64,000 nucleotides of DNA from Loktanella sp. Alg231-35 (GTDB lineage Bacteria; Pseudomonadota; Alphaproteobacteria; Rhodobacterales; Rhodobacteraceae): NCBI RefSeq assembly GCF_900143545.1, contig NZ_FREV01000003.1, forward strand, positions 186,001 through 250,000. The letters run 5' to 3'. The notes under the pieces are model-generated. The model saw nothing but the letters and a program-made list of their open reading frames with translations. It was not told the DNA's origin and made no database searches. This document shows, piece by piece, positions 48,212 to 57,596 of this stretch. Positions within the stretch are counted from its first letter, which is position 1. Every line of letters begins with the position of its first letter. The position numbers and the translations under genes are program-made.

Positions 48212-48397
48212 ATGACTATTAAAGAACCAGTGCTCCCCATCAAAGATGTCGTCGATTTTTATGCCCGCTGGCCGGAACTGCGGCCACGCATTGTCGCCAT
48301 CGCTGAAAACGGTTCCATGACCGATGGGGACGTGGATATCCTCAACTGGCTGGTTGCTGTTGTTGACATGGTTGGCCCGACCGACATTGCGTCATAG
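48212..48397 (+). CDS. Small protein of unknown function
   Basis: A 61-residue acidic protein (VVDFYARWPELRPRIVAIAENGSMTDGDVDILNWLVAVVDMVGPTDI), no signal, predicted helical. I do not recognise a family. The composition and codon use look coding, with sensible third-position bias, and it lies 135 bases from the divergent SARP-like gene and 9 bases before the next plus-strand gene. It may be a partner or antagonist of the neighbouring string, by position only. Confidence in coding is moderate because of the short length. Confidence 0.6.
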   Translation: MTIKEPVLPIKDVVDFYARWPELRPRIVAIAENGSMTDGDVDILNWLVAVVDMVGPTDIAS

Positions 48398-48406
48398 GCA
48401 CCCGTG

Positions 48407-48907
48407 ATGAGTGGCAGCACATCCAACGCTTTTCCCTCGATCTATGATGAACTCATGGCACAGAGAACGAAGAAACGCCAAAGCCGCCTTGTTCTGGTTT
48501 TGGGGATATTCATCGCATTGATGTGCGGCGCCATGGCCTTTCCTGTACTGTTCCTGCGACAAGAAGTTGAGGTGGCAGTCACGCGTGTCGATGCGCCGAT
48601 ATCCTGCCGCGAACGTCGTAGTCTGATCTTTGGATCACGCGAACGATCGTCAGTGCCGCAGATGCGCGGGTTCTGGTGCGGTCACATCATGACAGACCAT
48701 GGCAATCTGCATTTGCCCGCGACCTCCCGCTTTCCACTGTTCTGGACGCCGCGCGAAGAGATGCTTGCAATGCTCAACGCCGGATGCCGCTACAAGGTCA
48801 CGGTCTTTGGTACCGGGGGTGATATCGCCGCGGTCGTAGGATTGTCTAATCGTGGAAAGCGTAACCTGCTGGCGGTTGAACCGATGGGCGATTGCGCAAC
48901 GTTTTGA
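48407..48907 (+). CDS. Uncharacterised single-pass membrane protein
   Basis: A 166-residue protein: basic N-terminus (AQRTKKRQSR), one membrane helix at about 28-49 (LVLVLGIFIALMCGAMAFPVLFL), then an extracytoplasmic region with four cysteines (ISCRERR, FWCGHIM, AGCRYKV, GDCATF) that could form disulfides. I do not recognise a family. ATG at 48407 is preferred over GTG at 48404. It follows the small gene by 9 bases and is convergent with the pseudouridine synthase. Confidence 0.65.
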   Translation: MSGSTSNAFPSIYDELMAQRTKKRQSRLVLVLGIFIALMCGAMAFPVLFLRQEVEVAVTRVDAPISCRERRSLIFGSRERSSVPQMRGFWCGHIMTDHGNLHLPATSRFPLFWTPREEMLAMLNAGCRYKVTVFGTGGDIAAVVGLSNRGKRNLLAVEPMGDCATF

Positions 48908-48911
48908 CGGA

Positions 48912-49463
48912 CTAGCTGGCATCCACGGCAAGATGCTTGCCGCTTACGATTCCATCCAAAGTCCAGTTCCCCACCCGCCAGCGGACCAACCGCAATGTCG
49001 GAAAACCAATATGCGCCGTCATGCGCCGCACTTGCCGATTGCGCCCTTCGCTGATCGTGATTTCCAGCCAACAATCCGGCACAGACTTGCGGAACCGCAC
49101 CGGTGGGTCCCGCTCCCAAAGCGTTGGCGGGTCGATCAACCGCACCTTGGCAGGGCGCGTTGGTCCATCCTTGAGTGTGACACCTTGGCGCAGCGGTGCC
49201 AGCTCAGTGTCACTTGGCGCGCCTTCGACCTGCACAAAATAGGTCTTGCTTAGCTTGTGTTTCGGATCGGCGATCCGAGCCTGTAGTTTGCCATCATCGG
49301 TCAACACCAGCAGCCCTTCACTGTCGCGGTCCAAACGCCCGGCAGGGTAAACCCCCGGCACGTCAATGAAACCCGATAGCGTCGGGCGGGGTGTGGGGCT
49401 TTTGGCATCTGTGAATTGAGACAAGACACCAAAAGGTTTGTTGAACAGGATCACGCGGGACAT
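48912..49463 (-). CDS. Pseudouridine synthase, RluE/RsuA family
   Basis: A 183-residue RNA pseudouridine synthase of the short RsuA/RluB/E/F group without an S4 domain, most like Rlu[17 protein letters not shown] is the family start; the catalytic Asp is in [27 protein letters not shown] and [25 protein letters not shown] complete the pattern. RluE modifies one uridine of 23S rRNA; assignment to that position is inferred from the family. Confidence 0.88.
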   Translation of the reverse strand: MSRVILFNKPFGVLSQFTDAKSPTPRPTLSGFIDVPGVYPAGRLDRDSEGLLVLTDDGKLQARIADPKHKLSKTYFVQVEGAPSDTELAPLRQGVTLKDGPTRPAKVRLIDPPTLWERDPPVRFRKSVPDCWLEITISEGRNRQVRRMTAHIGFPTLRLVRWRVGNWTLDGIVSGKHLAVDAS

Positions 49464-49620
49464 GCGCCTTCGTAGCCATCCTTGGTGCGGGCGTCCATAT
49501 CAGGGTGATCGGTATGCCATTGTGTGCAGTTAACTATCTATAAAATAACATCTTTTTTTGTTTACAGGTTCAAAAAGCCCGCTAGGTTGCGGCTAAGGTG
49601 ACCAAGGAAAGATCGGCCAA

Positions 49621-50901
49621 ATGCCACCCATTGACGACCACCCGCTGCGCTATGCCATGGCGAATGAACTGCACGCGCGCCCATTTCCATCGGTCGCAGC
49701 CCCTAGCCGTGCCGCCTTTCTGGCGATGAAACCTGCCGAAAACGCCGCAGGCCGTGACCGTGCGGTTGAGCGCGCCCATCTGATCAATCTGCTGGACCGC
49801 TTCGGCGCGCCGCATCCACAGCCTGACGCCACCCACTATTTTGGCACCATCGGGCGGCATCAGTTGAAATGGGAAAGCCATACTGAATTTGTGACCTTCA
49901 CCATTTTTGGTGACGGGCTGGCCTCGCCACCATTTGATGCCAGCACATTCTCCGTTTTCCCCGATGACTGGCTGGCGGATTTGCCAGGCACCCGCGTGAC
50001 GTCGGCGCTGATCCGGATCGAACGGGCCGATGACGACGCAGGGATCACCGAAAAAGCACGTGACTGGTTTGTGCCAGAGAGCCTTGCCATCAGCCGCGTG
50101 CTTGAAGACGAACTGGTCGTCGCGGGCGATTTTCGGATCGATCATGCTGGTCATATGCGGTTTGCCGTCTTTGTGCGCCCTAACGTCGGCAAAAGGCGGA
50201 TTGGCAGGGTTGTGCAGCGCCTGTGCGAGATTGAAACCTATAAGGCGATGTCGATGCTGGGCCTGTCGCGGGCCCGCGCGCTGAATGCCGCAATGGCAGG
50301 GTTCGACAAAGAGCTGACCCGCCTTCTTGAAGACATGCGCGGCAGTGCGGGCGACCCTGCTGATGTGTTGCAATCCTTGCTTGAGGTCTCTGCAGAGATC
50401 GAAAATACGATCGCTCAATCGTCATTTCGCTTTGGTGCAACAGGGGCCTACGAGACGATCGTAAATCAACGTATTGATATCCTGCGCGAAGAACGATTTC
50501 AGGGGCGCCAGACATTTGCCGAGTTCATGATGCGCCGCTTTGATCCTGCCATGCGCACCGTCAAAGCCATGCAAACGCGACTGCAGGCGATGTCTGATCG
50601 GGCCTTGCGAGCGAGCGATCTGCTGCGCACCCGTGTTGATGTGGAGCGCTCTGCTCAGAACCAGGAACTCTTGACCAGCATGGACAGGCGCGCCGATCTA
50701 CAACTGCGGTTGCAGCGCACAGTTGAAGGGCTGTCCGTGGTGGCGATCAGTTATTACGCGGTCAATCTGGTGCTCAACATGACGGGCCCGCTGGCTGCGT
50801 CCTTTGGTCTTGGCAAGGTGACCATGGCGGCGATTGTCACGCCAGTTGTGCTGGTACTGGTCTGGATGATGGTAAACCGGATCCACAAACATATGGCATA
50901 A
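49621..50901 (+). CDS. DUF3422 family membrane protein
   Basis: A 426-residue protein of the DUF3422 family: LRYAMANELHARPFP at the start, GRHQLKWESHTEFVTFTIF near 80, and two membrane helices at the C-terminus (about 370-390 and 397-418, VVAISYYAVNLVLNM and KVTMAAIVTPVVLVLVWMMVN) preceded by a long helical stretch rich in Arg and Gln. The function is unknown; an inner-membrane-anchored cytoplasmic domain is inferred. The 157 bases before it include an AT-rich block (49530-49562) that may be its promoter. Confidence 0.88.
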   Translation: MPPIDDHPLRYAMANELHARPFPSVAAPSRAAFLAMKPAENAAGRDRAVERAHLINLLDRFGAPHPQPDATHYFGTIGRHQLKWESHTEFVTFTIFGDGLASPPFDASTFSVFPDDWLADLPGTRVTSALIRIERADDDAGITEKARDWFVPESLAISRVLEDELVVAGDFRIDHAGHMRFAVFVRPNVGKRRIGRVVQRLCEIETYKAMSMLGLSRARALNAAMAGFDKELTRLLEDMRGSAGDPADVLQSLLEVSAEIENTIAQSSFRFGATGAYETIVNQRIDILREERFQGRQTFAEFMMRRFDPAMRTVKAMQTRLQAMSDRALRASDLLRTRVDVERSAQNQELLTSMDRRADLQLRLQRTVEGLSVVAISYYAVNLVLNMTGPLAASFGLGKVTMAAIVTPVVLVLVWMMVNRIHKHMA

Positions 50902-50966
50902 TGCGGCAAGGCTTGCGCCGCCGCCTCACCGTGCTAACCATCAACGGGCAACCGGGGAGGGTGAGA

Positions 50967-52280
50967 ATGCGGGTTATTGCCACTGCGATTTTGACGATCT
51001 GGGCTGGTGGCGCTGTGGCGGATGGGCTGCCTGTGCCGCTAACCAATGCCGATTTCGCACCTGTTGATGCCGCAGAGGCGCGTTTGGGCCAGTTGCTGTT
51101 CTTTGATCCAATTCTGTCGGGCAATCGCAATGTGTCCTGCGCGACCTGTCATCACCCCGCCTTTGGCACTGGCGACGGCTTGTCGCTGGGTCTGGGGGAT
51201 GGTGGCATCGGGCTTGGTACGCAACGTGTCGCTGATCCGCAGAACATGCCAGAGCAACGCATTCCACGAAACGCGCCCGCACTTTTTAACCTTGGGGCGC
51301 ATGAATTCACCGTGCTCTTCCATGATGGCCGCATTGAGGTGGACCCAGACCGCCCCGGCGGCCTGCGCACCCCGCTGGATGCTGATATGGTGACCGGTTT
51401 TGCCTCGCTCTTGTCGGCTCAGACCATGTTCCCTGTGTTGAGCGCGGATGAAATGGCCGGGCATTATTCCGAAAACGATGTGTCCCAAGCCGTGCGCCGG
51501 GGTGTGATCACCGGGCCGGGCGGTGCGTGGGATATCATCGCGCGCCGTGTCGCTGGCATTCCGGCATATGCCGATGATTTCGCTGTGGTTTATGATCATG
51601 TCGACGACCCAGATCAGATCACATTTGCCGATATCTCTAATGCAATTGCGGCCTTCATGGCCGTTGAGTGGCGCTCTGATACCGCGCCCTTTGATGCAGT
51701 TCTGCGCGGTGAGGCCAGCCTACCAGAACCTGCGGCCACGGGGTTGGCGTTGTTTTATGGCGCTGCAAATTGCGCCAGTTGCCACAGTGGTCCGTTCCTG
51801 ACCGACCACCAGTTTCACGCGATGGGCGCACCCCAGATCGGCCCCGGCAAGTCCGCACGCTTTGAAAGCCACGCCCGCGACGAAGGGCGGTTTCGGGTCA
51901 CCGGCGACAGCGCCGATCTCTATGCCTTTCGTACGCCATCACTGCGCAATGTCACGCTGACCGCACCCTATGGTCACGCCGGGGCGCATAGCGATTTGCG
52001 CGCCTTTGTCGCAGCACATGTCGATCCGCAAACGGGTTTGGTCAGCTACAACATTGATGCGGCCACCTTGCCCGATCTGCCGGTGGATGATCTGCGAGGC
52101 ATGGATGATGCATCAGCAATTGCACAGGCCGTCAGTTATCAAGGGCCGCAGATAGGTGCAGATGAGATTGATGCGCTGGTGGCGTTCCTGGCGTCGCTCA
52201 CCGATCCCGCGGCGCGCGAAGGGCGTTTGGGTGTGCCTGATACTGTGCCCAGTGGCTTACCTGTGGATCGGTTGCGCTAG
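50967..52280 (+). CDS. Dihaem cytochrome c peroxidase / MauG-like protein
   Basis: A 437-residue periplasmic protein with a signal peptide (about 1-19). Two c-type haem sites: CATCH near residue 57 and CASCH near 270, with the CCP-type DPILSGNRNVSCATCHHP and GANCASCHSGPFLTDHQFH surroundings and a FRTPSLRNVTLTAPYGHAG third motif. The family either reduces hydrogen peroxide or, like MauG/MbnH, oxidises partner proteins. The start at 50967 has GGGAGG upstream and gives a proper signal peptide. It is convergent with a CRTAC1-type gene, overlapping by four bases, and 65 bases after DUF3422. Confidence 0.9.
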   Translation: MRVIATAILTIWAGGAVADGLPVPLTNADFAPVDAAEARLGQLLFFDPILSGNRNVSCATCHHPAFGTGDGLSLGLGDGGIGLGTQRVADPQNMPEQRIPRNAPALFNLGAHEFTVLFHDGRIEVDPDRPGGLRTPLDADMVTGFASLLSAQTMFPVLSADEMAGHYSENDVSQAVRRGVITGPGGAWDIIARRVAGIPAYADDFAVVYDHVDDPDQITFADISNAIAAFMAVEWRSDTAPFDAVLRGEASLPEPAATGLALFYGAANCASCHSGPFLTDHQFHAMGAPQIGPGKSARFESHARDEGRFRVTGDSADLYAFRTPSLRNVTLTAPYGHAGAHSDLRAFVAAHVDPQTGLVSYNIDAATLPDLPVDDLRGMDDASAIAQAVSYQGPQIGADEIDALVAFLASLTDPAAREGRLGVPDTVPSGLPVDRLR

Positions 52281-53743
52281 CGGGCAACAATAAGCGCTGT
52301 ATTCGCATCGGCCAGTTGATCCGTAACAGTACCATCCGGCCATGTGACCCTGATTTGCGCTGTGTTTGCGGTGCCCACGCCAAAGTGCAGGGGCAGGGCC
52401 TTGCCGCCCGCATGGCCACCGCCCACGGTCAATTGCTGGCTTTGCGAACGGCCATCAGCAACAACGGTGATGACTCCCCCAACGCCCAAGCGGTTCCCAC
52501 CCGGTTGTTCCAGTGCGACCGTCAGCCAATTGCCCACGTCGGGTGTGACATTGCGATAAAGCTCCATGCGCGCGCGCCGGTTCACGACCACAAGATCAAG
52601 CCGCCCGTCACTGTCGAAATCCGCCAAAGCCGCGCCACGTGACCGGTCCAATGTGGCAACACCAGCCATGACGGCCGTTTCAACAAATGTACCATCCTCT
52701 TGCTGGATTAGCAGATTGTTGGGGTCCTTCATCGCCAGCCCCGGCATTTGGTCCACATTGCCCTTGGCAATAAACAAATCAGCGCGACCGTCGTTGTCGA
52801 TATCGGCAAACTCGGCATGCCAGCCAGTCGAAGGCCTGCCATCATCACCGGTGTGGGGGCGCTGCGCATAGGTCCCGATGGTAAAGGGCGCTGCGGCATA
52901 GGTGCCGTCTTCGCCTGCGATCTGCATCAATTGATCGCCCATTGAGGTCAGCATTACCTCGTCCCGGCCGTCCCCGGTGAGGTCACGGCTCGCAATGCCC
53001 ATGCCCCAGAGCGAGACATTCTGCCAGCCATCAGCAGCCCCCAAGAACCGTTGTTCGGCGATATCCCACATCTGCTCGTACCCGCCACGCACATAGTAGT
53101 GGCGGTCGTTGGAAATACGCAGCGCCTGACGGCCACGTGCATCATGGGCCGCCAGCATGGACAGCGGACAAAAACCGGGGGTGAGTGGTGTTTCAATGTA
53201 ACCATCCGGGCTGGCGCGTAGGATATAGTTGTCATCACAGGCCTCAAACGGTCCTTCGGGGTCTGCGCGGTCAACGTAATTGCCAATGGCCATGACAGGG
53301 GTGTCGTCATCCTCCCACCAGGCTGAAAAGGCAGTGGTCCAATCGTCAATGGCCGGCAAAGTGCTGCTACGATCAAAGGTGCAATCGCCGCGCCCCATCA
53401 GCAATTGGTTCTGACCAACGCGCATGACGAGAAGGTCCATATTGCCATCGCCGTTCAAGTCCAGCGGGTAGGCACCCGTGACGCCGGTCAAAGGCGTGGC
53501 TGCGACGGCCTCAAATCTGAAGTCACCCATGTTTTGCATCATCTGCGCGGGGTTCGCGCCGCCTGCCGCGTAGATATCGGGCAGGGTATCACCATTGCAG
53601 TCAAAAACCGCAACACCGCCGCCCACGAAATGCGCCCAGCCGCCGTCGTAGGTATGTGCGGGCAGGCCGTTGGAGCGGTCTTCGAACAGCGGATCAGCGC
53701 AGGCTGGGCTGGCTAGCATTAAAGTGACGGCCAGACGGATCAT
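52277..53743 (-). CDS. CRTAC1-type FG-GAP/VCBS repeat protein (ASPIC/UnbV)
   Basis: A 488-residue secreted beta-propeller protein. Signal peptide about 1-16 (SPACADPLFED). Repeats with calcium-loop-like Asp patterns: VFDCNGDTLPDIY, LDLNGDGNMDLLV, RDLTGDGRDEVML, ADIDNDGRADLFI, ADFDSDGRLDLVV. The C-terminus matches the ASPIC/UnbV domain (GNWLTVALEQPGGNRLGVGG). It is convergent with the dihaem peroxidase gene, and I recall such proteins near MauG-type genes; whether it is a substrate or partner is open. Its start overlaps the ROK regulator's stop by four bases. Confidence 0.85.
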   Translation of the reverse strand: MIRLAVTLMLASPACADPLFEDRSNGLPAHTYDGGWAHFVGGGVAVFDCNGDTLPDIYAAGGANPAQMMQNMGDFRFEAVAATPLTGVTGAYPLDLNGDGNMDLLVMRVGQNQLLMGRGDCTFDRSSTLPAIDDWTTAFSAWWEDDDTPVMAIGNYVDRADPEGPFEACDDNYILRASPDGYIETPLTPGFCPLSMLAAHDARGRQALRISNDRHYYVRGGYEQMWDIAEQRFLGAADGWQNVSLWGMGIASRDLTGDGRDEVMLTSMGDQLMQIAGEDGTYAAAPFTIGTYAQRPHTGDDGRPSTGWHAEFADIDNDGRADLFIAKGNVDQMPGLAMKDPNNLLIQQEDGTFVETAVMAGVATLDRSRGAALADFDSDGRLDLVVVNRRARMELYRNVTPDVGNWLTVALEQPGGNRLGVGGVITVVADGRSQSQQLTVGGGHAGGKALPLHFGVGTANTAQIRVTWPDGTVTDQLADANTALIVAR

Positions 53744-55005
53744 GTGCGGGCATCACCCAGCGCGTCGTCCGTGACGGCTGCAAGTGCCAATGCAGTAGCC
53801 CCGCGCGCCCATGCCAGCCCACCCCAGGCGTGGATCTCAACCCGACACGGCGTGCGCCCGTCGCTCAGCGTGAGGCTTTGCATTTCGGCCAGCACTTCTT
53901 CGGCATAAAGGTAGTCATATTGCATCCGTTCGCCTGACAGGATGATCAGGCCGGGATCGAACAACTGAATAACATTGGACAGGCCCACCGACAGATAGCG
54001 CCCCGCACGGCGAAAGATCGTTCGGGCGGCAGTGTTGCCTGCCTTGGCTTGGGCAAAAAGCGCATCCAGCATTGCGTTGGGGCTTTGCTGGTTGCGCGGA
54101 TTGCGGTGCAGGGCAGTGGCGGCCTCGCGGGCAAGGGCATAGTCCGCCAGATAAGCCTCAAGGCAGCCCCGTTGCCCGCAGCGACACAGCGCGCCATCCA
54201 ATTGTACCTTGGTATGGCCCAACTCCAGCCCCATCCCGCGTGCACCGCGAAACAGGCGGTTGTCCAGTACAACGCCCATGCCGACACCGTTTTCAATCGT
54301 CACAACGGCAAAGGCCGACATACCCCGGCCCGCACCGAACCATAGTTCGGCAAGGGTCAGCACATTAGCGTCATTATCCACATGCACCGGCAATCCAAAG
54401 CGTTCGGCGAACGCACTGCGCAGATCGACGTTGGGTTCCGTCAGCAGGGGTGACCATGCGACAGCACCCATATCATTGTCGATGATCCCCGACATCCCAA
54501 CCCCCACGGCAGAGACATCGGCCAGCGATTTGCCGGCACTTTTCAGAACGAGGCCCATCAAGACGTCGATCTCTTCTAGCAGTTCATCGATTGATTTGCG
54601 GGTAGGCGTTGTGGGCAGCGTGGCATCGGCCAACATCTGTCCTGCAAAATCGGTCAGTACGGCAGAATGGTTTTCGTCCGATAGCTTGATCCCGATCACG
54701 TGGCGCGCCGAGGGGACAACCTCTAGCGCGACGGGTGGCCTGCCTCGCCCGCTTTCGCGTGGCAGGCCCTCAACCTCGCGTAAGAGGCCGCTTGAAATCA
54801 GGTCGGCCGTCAGCGTCGTGGCAGAGCCTGCACTGATTCCCAAAGCGCGGGTGACATCGGTGCGGGCTGCACGCCCCGCCGCCCGGACATGTTCGAAAAT
54901 TTGTTGACGCAAAGGGCGACTGTCACCGCTGTCTGTGGGCAACAGAGGGCCGCACCCAGAGGGGTCCTCTGATTCGTTTTTGCGATCTGCGAGCACATCA
55001 TACAT
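53740..55005 (-). CDS. ROK-family transcriptional regulator (XylR-like)
   Basis: A 421-residue regulator: N-terminal winged helix (about 30-95, LRQQIFEHVRAAGRAARTDVTRALGISAGSATTLTADLISSGLL) and a ROK kinase-like sugar-binding domain with VIGIKLSDENHSAV, the zinc motif CRCGQRGCLEAYLAD near 285 and the ROK LGHTKV. It is divergent from xylF across 207 AT-rich bases, so it is the likely xylose-responsive repressor of xylFHGBA. No ribosome site is evident before the ATG. Confidence 0.9.
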   Translation of the reverse strand: MYDVLADRKNESEDPSGCGPLLPTDSGDSRPLRQQIFEHVRAAGRAARTDVTRALGISAGSATTLTADLISSGLLREVEGLPRESGRGRPPVALEVVPSARHVIGIKLSDENHSAVLTDFAGQMLADATLPTTPTRKSIDELLEEIDVLMGLVLKSAGKSLADVSAVGVGMSGIIDNDMGAVAWSPLLTEPNVDLRSAFAERFGLPVHVDNDANVLTLAELWFGAGRGMSAFAVVTIENGVGMGVVLDNRLFRGARGMGLELGHTKVQLDGALCRCGQRGCLEAYLADYALAREAATALHRNPRNQQSPNAMLDALFAQAKAGNTAARTIFRRAGRYLSVGLSNVIQLFDPGLIILSGERMQYDYLYAEEVLAEMQSLTLSDGRTPCRVEIHAWGGLAWARGATALALAAVTDDALGDART

Positions 55006-55123
55006 AGTTTAAGGCCTGAATTATTAAGTTATCACCAGTCCCTAAAACCAGCAATTTTCACTAGAGTGCCTAAAGTTCTTGCAGAGAAAAAGGGATTTTT
55101 TCAAAAAATGGATAATTTTTATT

Positions 55124-55152
55124 TTGACAACTGAAATTAATAGGTCATTCTA
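55124..55152 (+). promoter_or_regulatory. Putative xylF promoter region
   Basis: TTGACA at 55124-55129 is a good -35 element; about 17 bases on, ATTCTA near 55147-55152 is a weak -10. Upstream an AT-rich block with TCAAAA and TTTTGA arms (about 55101-55127) might be an operator for the ROK regulator. Confidence 0.4.
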
Positions 55153-55212
55153 ACGAACGTAGGGTCAATGGGCCTGCGCCCCAATGCATGGGGCACACTA
55201 TGGGAGGAAAAC

Positions 55213-56241
55213 ATGCATAAATCCGTTATTATGGCTGCCGTCGTGGCAGCCGGTTTCAGCACAGCTGCATTTGCTGATGGCCATGGCGTCACTGTTGGTG
55301 TGAGCTGGTCTGACTTTCAGGAAGAGCGTTGGAAAACTGACGAAGCAGCGATGCTAGGCGCGCTTGACGCAGCTGGTGCGACATATCTGTCTGCCGATGC
55401 GCAATCTTCTGCAACAAAGCAGCTGGCAGATGTGGAAAGCCTGATCACACAAGGCGTTGATGCGCTGATCATTCTGGCCCAGGACGGCGCGTCCATCGGC
55501 CCGGCACTTGATGCCGCAGAAGCCGCTGGCATCCCTGTCATCGGGTATGACCGTCTGATCGAAGATCCACGCGCGTTCTACCTGACATTCGACAACGTCG
55601 AAGTTGGCCGCATGCAGGCCGCAGCCGTGTTTGCAGAGCAGCCCGAAGGCAACTACGTCTTCATCAAGGGCTCTCCGACAGATCCCAACTCTGACTTCCT
55701 GCGTGGCGGTCAGCAAGAGGTGCTGCAGGCAGCCATCGACAGCGGTGCAATCACCGTTGCGGGCGAAGCCTATACAGACGGCTGGCAGCCATCCAACGCG
55801 CAGCGCAACATGGAGCAGATCCTGACACAGACCAACAACGAAGTTGATGCAGTTGTTGCATCCAACGACGGTACGGCCGGTGGTGTTGTGGCAGCTCTTG
55901 CTGCACAGGGCATGGACGGCATTCCAGTGTCCGGTCAGGACGGCGACCACGCTGCGCTGAACCGTGTCGCACTGGGTACACAGACCGTTTCTGTCTGGAA
56001 AGACAGCCGCGAGCTGGGCCGCAATGCTGGTGAAATCGCCGTCGCATTGGCCGGTGGTTCCATGATGAAAGAGGTTGCAGGCGCTAGTGAGTTTACATCA
56101 CCCGGTGGCGTGACTGTGAACTCTATGCTTCTGGCACCTCAGCCGATCACGCAGGACAACCTGAACCTTGTTCTAGAGGCTGGCTGGATCGAAAAAGACG
56201 TTCTTTGCCAAGGCGTCTCGGGTCTCGCTGTCTGCGAATAA
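55213..56241 (+). CDS. xylF: D-xylose ABC transporter, periplasmic binding protein
   Basis: A 342-residue sugar-binding protein: signal peptide about 1-22 (ending AAFADGHG), then a type I periplasmic-binding fold (VTVGVSWSDFQEERWKTDEAAM, DALIILAQDGASIGPALDAAEAAGIPVIGYDRLI, VASNDGTAGGVVAALAAQG, VSGQDGDHAALN) like XylF. ATG at 55213 follows GGGAGGAAA. It is first in xylF-xylH-xylG-xylB-xylA, and a stem-loop after it would keep it the most abundant product. Confidence 0.93.
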   Translation: MHKSVIMAAVVAAGFSTAAFADGHGVTVGVSWSDFQEERWKTDEAAMLGALDAAGATYLSADAQSSATKQLADVESLITQGVDALIILAQDGASIGPALDAAEAAGIPVIGYDRLIEDPRAFYLTFDNVEVGRMQAAAVFAEQPEGNYVFIKGSPTDPNSDFLRGGQQEVLQAAIDSGAITVAGEAYTDGWQPSNAQRNMEQILTQTNNEVDAVVASNDGTAGGVVAALAAQGMDGIPVSGQDGDHAALNRVALGTQTVSVWKDSRELGRNAGEIAVALAGGSMMKEVAGASEFTSPGGVTVNSMLLAPQPITQDNLNLVLEAGWIEKDVLCQGVSGLAVCE

Positions 56242-56253
56242 TCTGAACAACGA

Positions 56254-56289
56254 CAAAAAGGCCCCATCCGCGCTGGCGGGTGGGGCTTT
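56254..56289 (+). terminator. Stem-loop between xylF and xylH
   Basis: The arms GCCCCATCCGC and GCGGGTGGGGC (one wobble pair) around a short loop, flanked by AAAAAG and CTTTC. A partial terminator or mRNA stabiliser that would raise xylF over xylH, as is common for binding-protein genes. Confidence 0.65.
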
Positions 56290-56330
56290 CTATTAGCCAA
56301 CCCGGCAAGGGGTTGAAGGGGAGGAATCCA

Positions 56331-57596
56331 ATGTCGGGCGGACTTGGGAATTTAATCAAAACACTTCAGATTGATACGCGGCTTTTGGGCATGATCGGTG
56401 CCTTCATCGTGATCTCTTTGGTGTTTCATGTCGCAACCGGGGGCACGTTTCTGACACCTCGGAACCTGTTCACGCTGACATTGCAGACCGCATCGGTCGC
56501 GGTCATGGCCACGGGTATGGTCTTTGTGATCGTGACCCGGAACATTGACCTGTCGATCGGCTCTATGCTGGGTATTGTCGGGATGCTGATGGGTGTCATT
56601 CAGGTGCAAATCCTGCCTGATTTCCTAGGCTTCGGGAACCCTGCGATTTGGGTGATCACCGTTGTCATCGGCCTTTTCCTAGGTGCTGCAATTGGTGCCT
56701 TTCAAGGCTGGTTGATCGGGTATCTGGTGATCCCATCTTTTATTGTGACGCTTGGTGGCCTGTTGATCTGGCGCGGTGGCGCATGGTGGGTGTCAAAGGG
56801 CACGACCATTTCGCCGCTTGATCCAAATTTCGTTATGCTTGGTGGTGCATCCGGCACAATCGGTGTCACGGCAAGCTGGGCCTTGGCCATTGTTGGTTCG
56901 ATCCTGACCATTCTTTTCCTGATCAACACACGGCGCAAGCACATCAGCCATGACTTTGCGGTTAAACCGCTATGGGCAGAATATGCCTTGGGCGCGATCC
57001 TTGTCGCGGCGATCTGCGGGATCACTGCGATCATGAATGCCTATCTGGTGCCAACCCGCATTCTGCAACGCCGCTTTGCTGCTGAGGGGCTCGAGATGCC
57101 AGAAGGCTATACCGAAGCCTACGGTTTCCCGATCTCGGTCCTGATTGTGCTTTTCGTGACAATCGCCATGACGGTGGTTGCCAAGAAAACGCGCTTTGGT
57201 CGCTACATCTTTGCGATGGGCGGCAACCCTGACGCAGCAGAGCTGTCGGGCATCAACACCCGTATGCTGACCGTGAAAGTTTTCGCCTTGATGGGGGCTT
57301 TGACAGCTATCGCAGCCGTCATCGCCTCGGCCCGTTTGGGGTCCGCCGGTTCATCCTTGGGTGAACTTGACGAACTCCGCGTCATTGCCGCTGCTGTGAT
57401 TGGCGGTACTGCGCTGGCTGGTGGCGTCGGTACGATCTACGGGGCGATCCTTGGTGCCCTGATCATGCAGGCGCTGGTGTCCGGCATGGGCATGGTTGGC
57501 GTCGACAGCCCGCTGCAAAACATGATCGTGGGTGGCGTGCTGATCCTCGCTGTCTGGATCGACATTATCTACCGCCGCAAAACAGGAGACGCATAA
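56331..57596 (+). CDS. xylH: Xylose ABC transporter permease
   Basis: A 421-residue permease of the CUT2 (ribose/xylose) family with about ten membrane helices. VTRNIDLSIGSMLGIVGMLMGV and IPSFIVTLGGLLIWRGGAWWV are characteristic, and the EAA-like GGNPDAAELSGINTRMLTVKVFALMGALTAIAAVI lies near 300. The length above 400 matches XylH rather than the shorter RbsC type. ATG at 56331 has GGGGAGGAA. The stop overlaps the xylG start by one base. Confidence 0.93.
   Translation: MSGGLGNLIKTLQIDTRLLGMIGAFIVISLVFHVATGGTFLTPRNLFTLTLQTASVAVMATGMVFVIVTRNIDLSIGSMLGIVGMLMGVIQVQILPDFLGFGNPAIWVITVVIGLFLGAAIGAFQGWLIGYLVIPSFIVTLGGLLIWRGGAWWVSKGTTISPLDPNFVMLGGASGTIGVTASWALAIVGSILTILFLINTRRKHISHDFAVKPLWAEYALGAILVAAICGITAIMNAYLVPTRILQRRFAAEGLEMPEGYTEAYGFPISVLIVLFVTIAMTVVAKKTRFGRYIFAMGGNPDAAELSGINTRMLTVKVFALMGALTAIAAVIASARLGSAGSSLGELDELRVIAAAVIGGTALAGGVGTIYGAILGALIMQALVSGMGMVGVDSPLQNMIVGGVLILAVWIDIIYRRKTGDA

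Noticed and set aside
49534..49543. BioR-like CTATCTATAA upstream of the DUF3422 gene
   Set aside because: Nine of ten match, but it lies in an AT-rich promoter-like block and the gene has no known biotin link; worth a genome-wide scan only.
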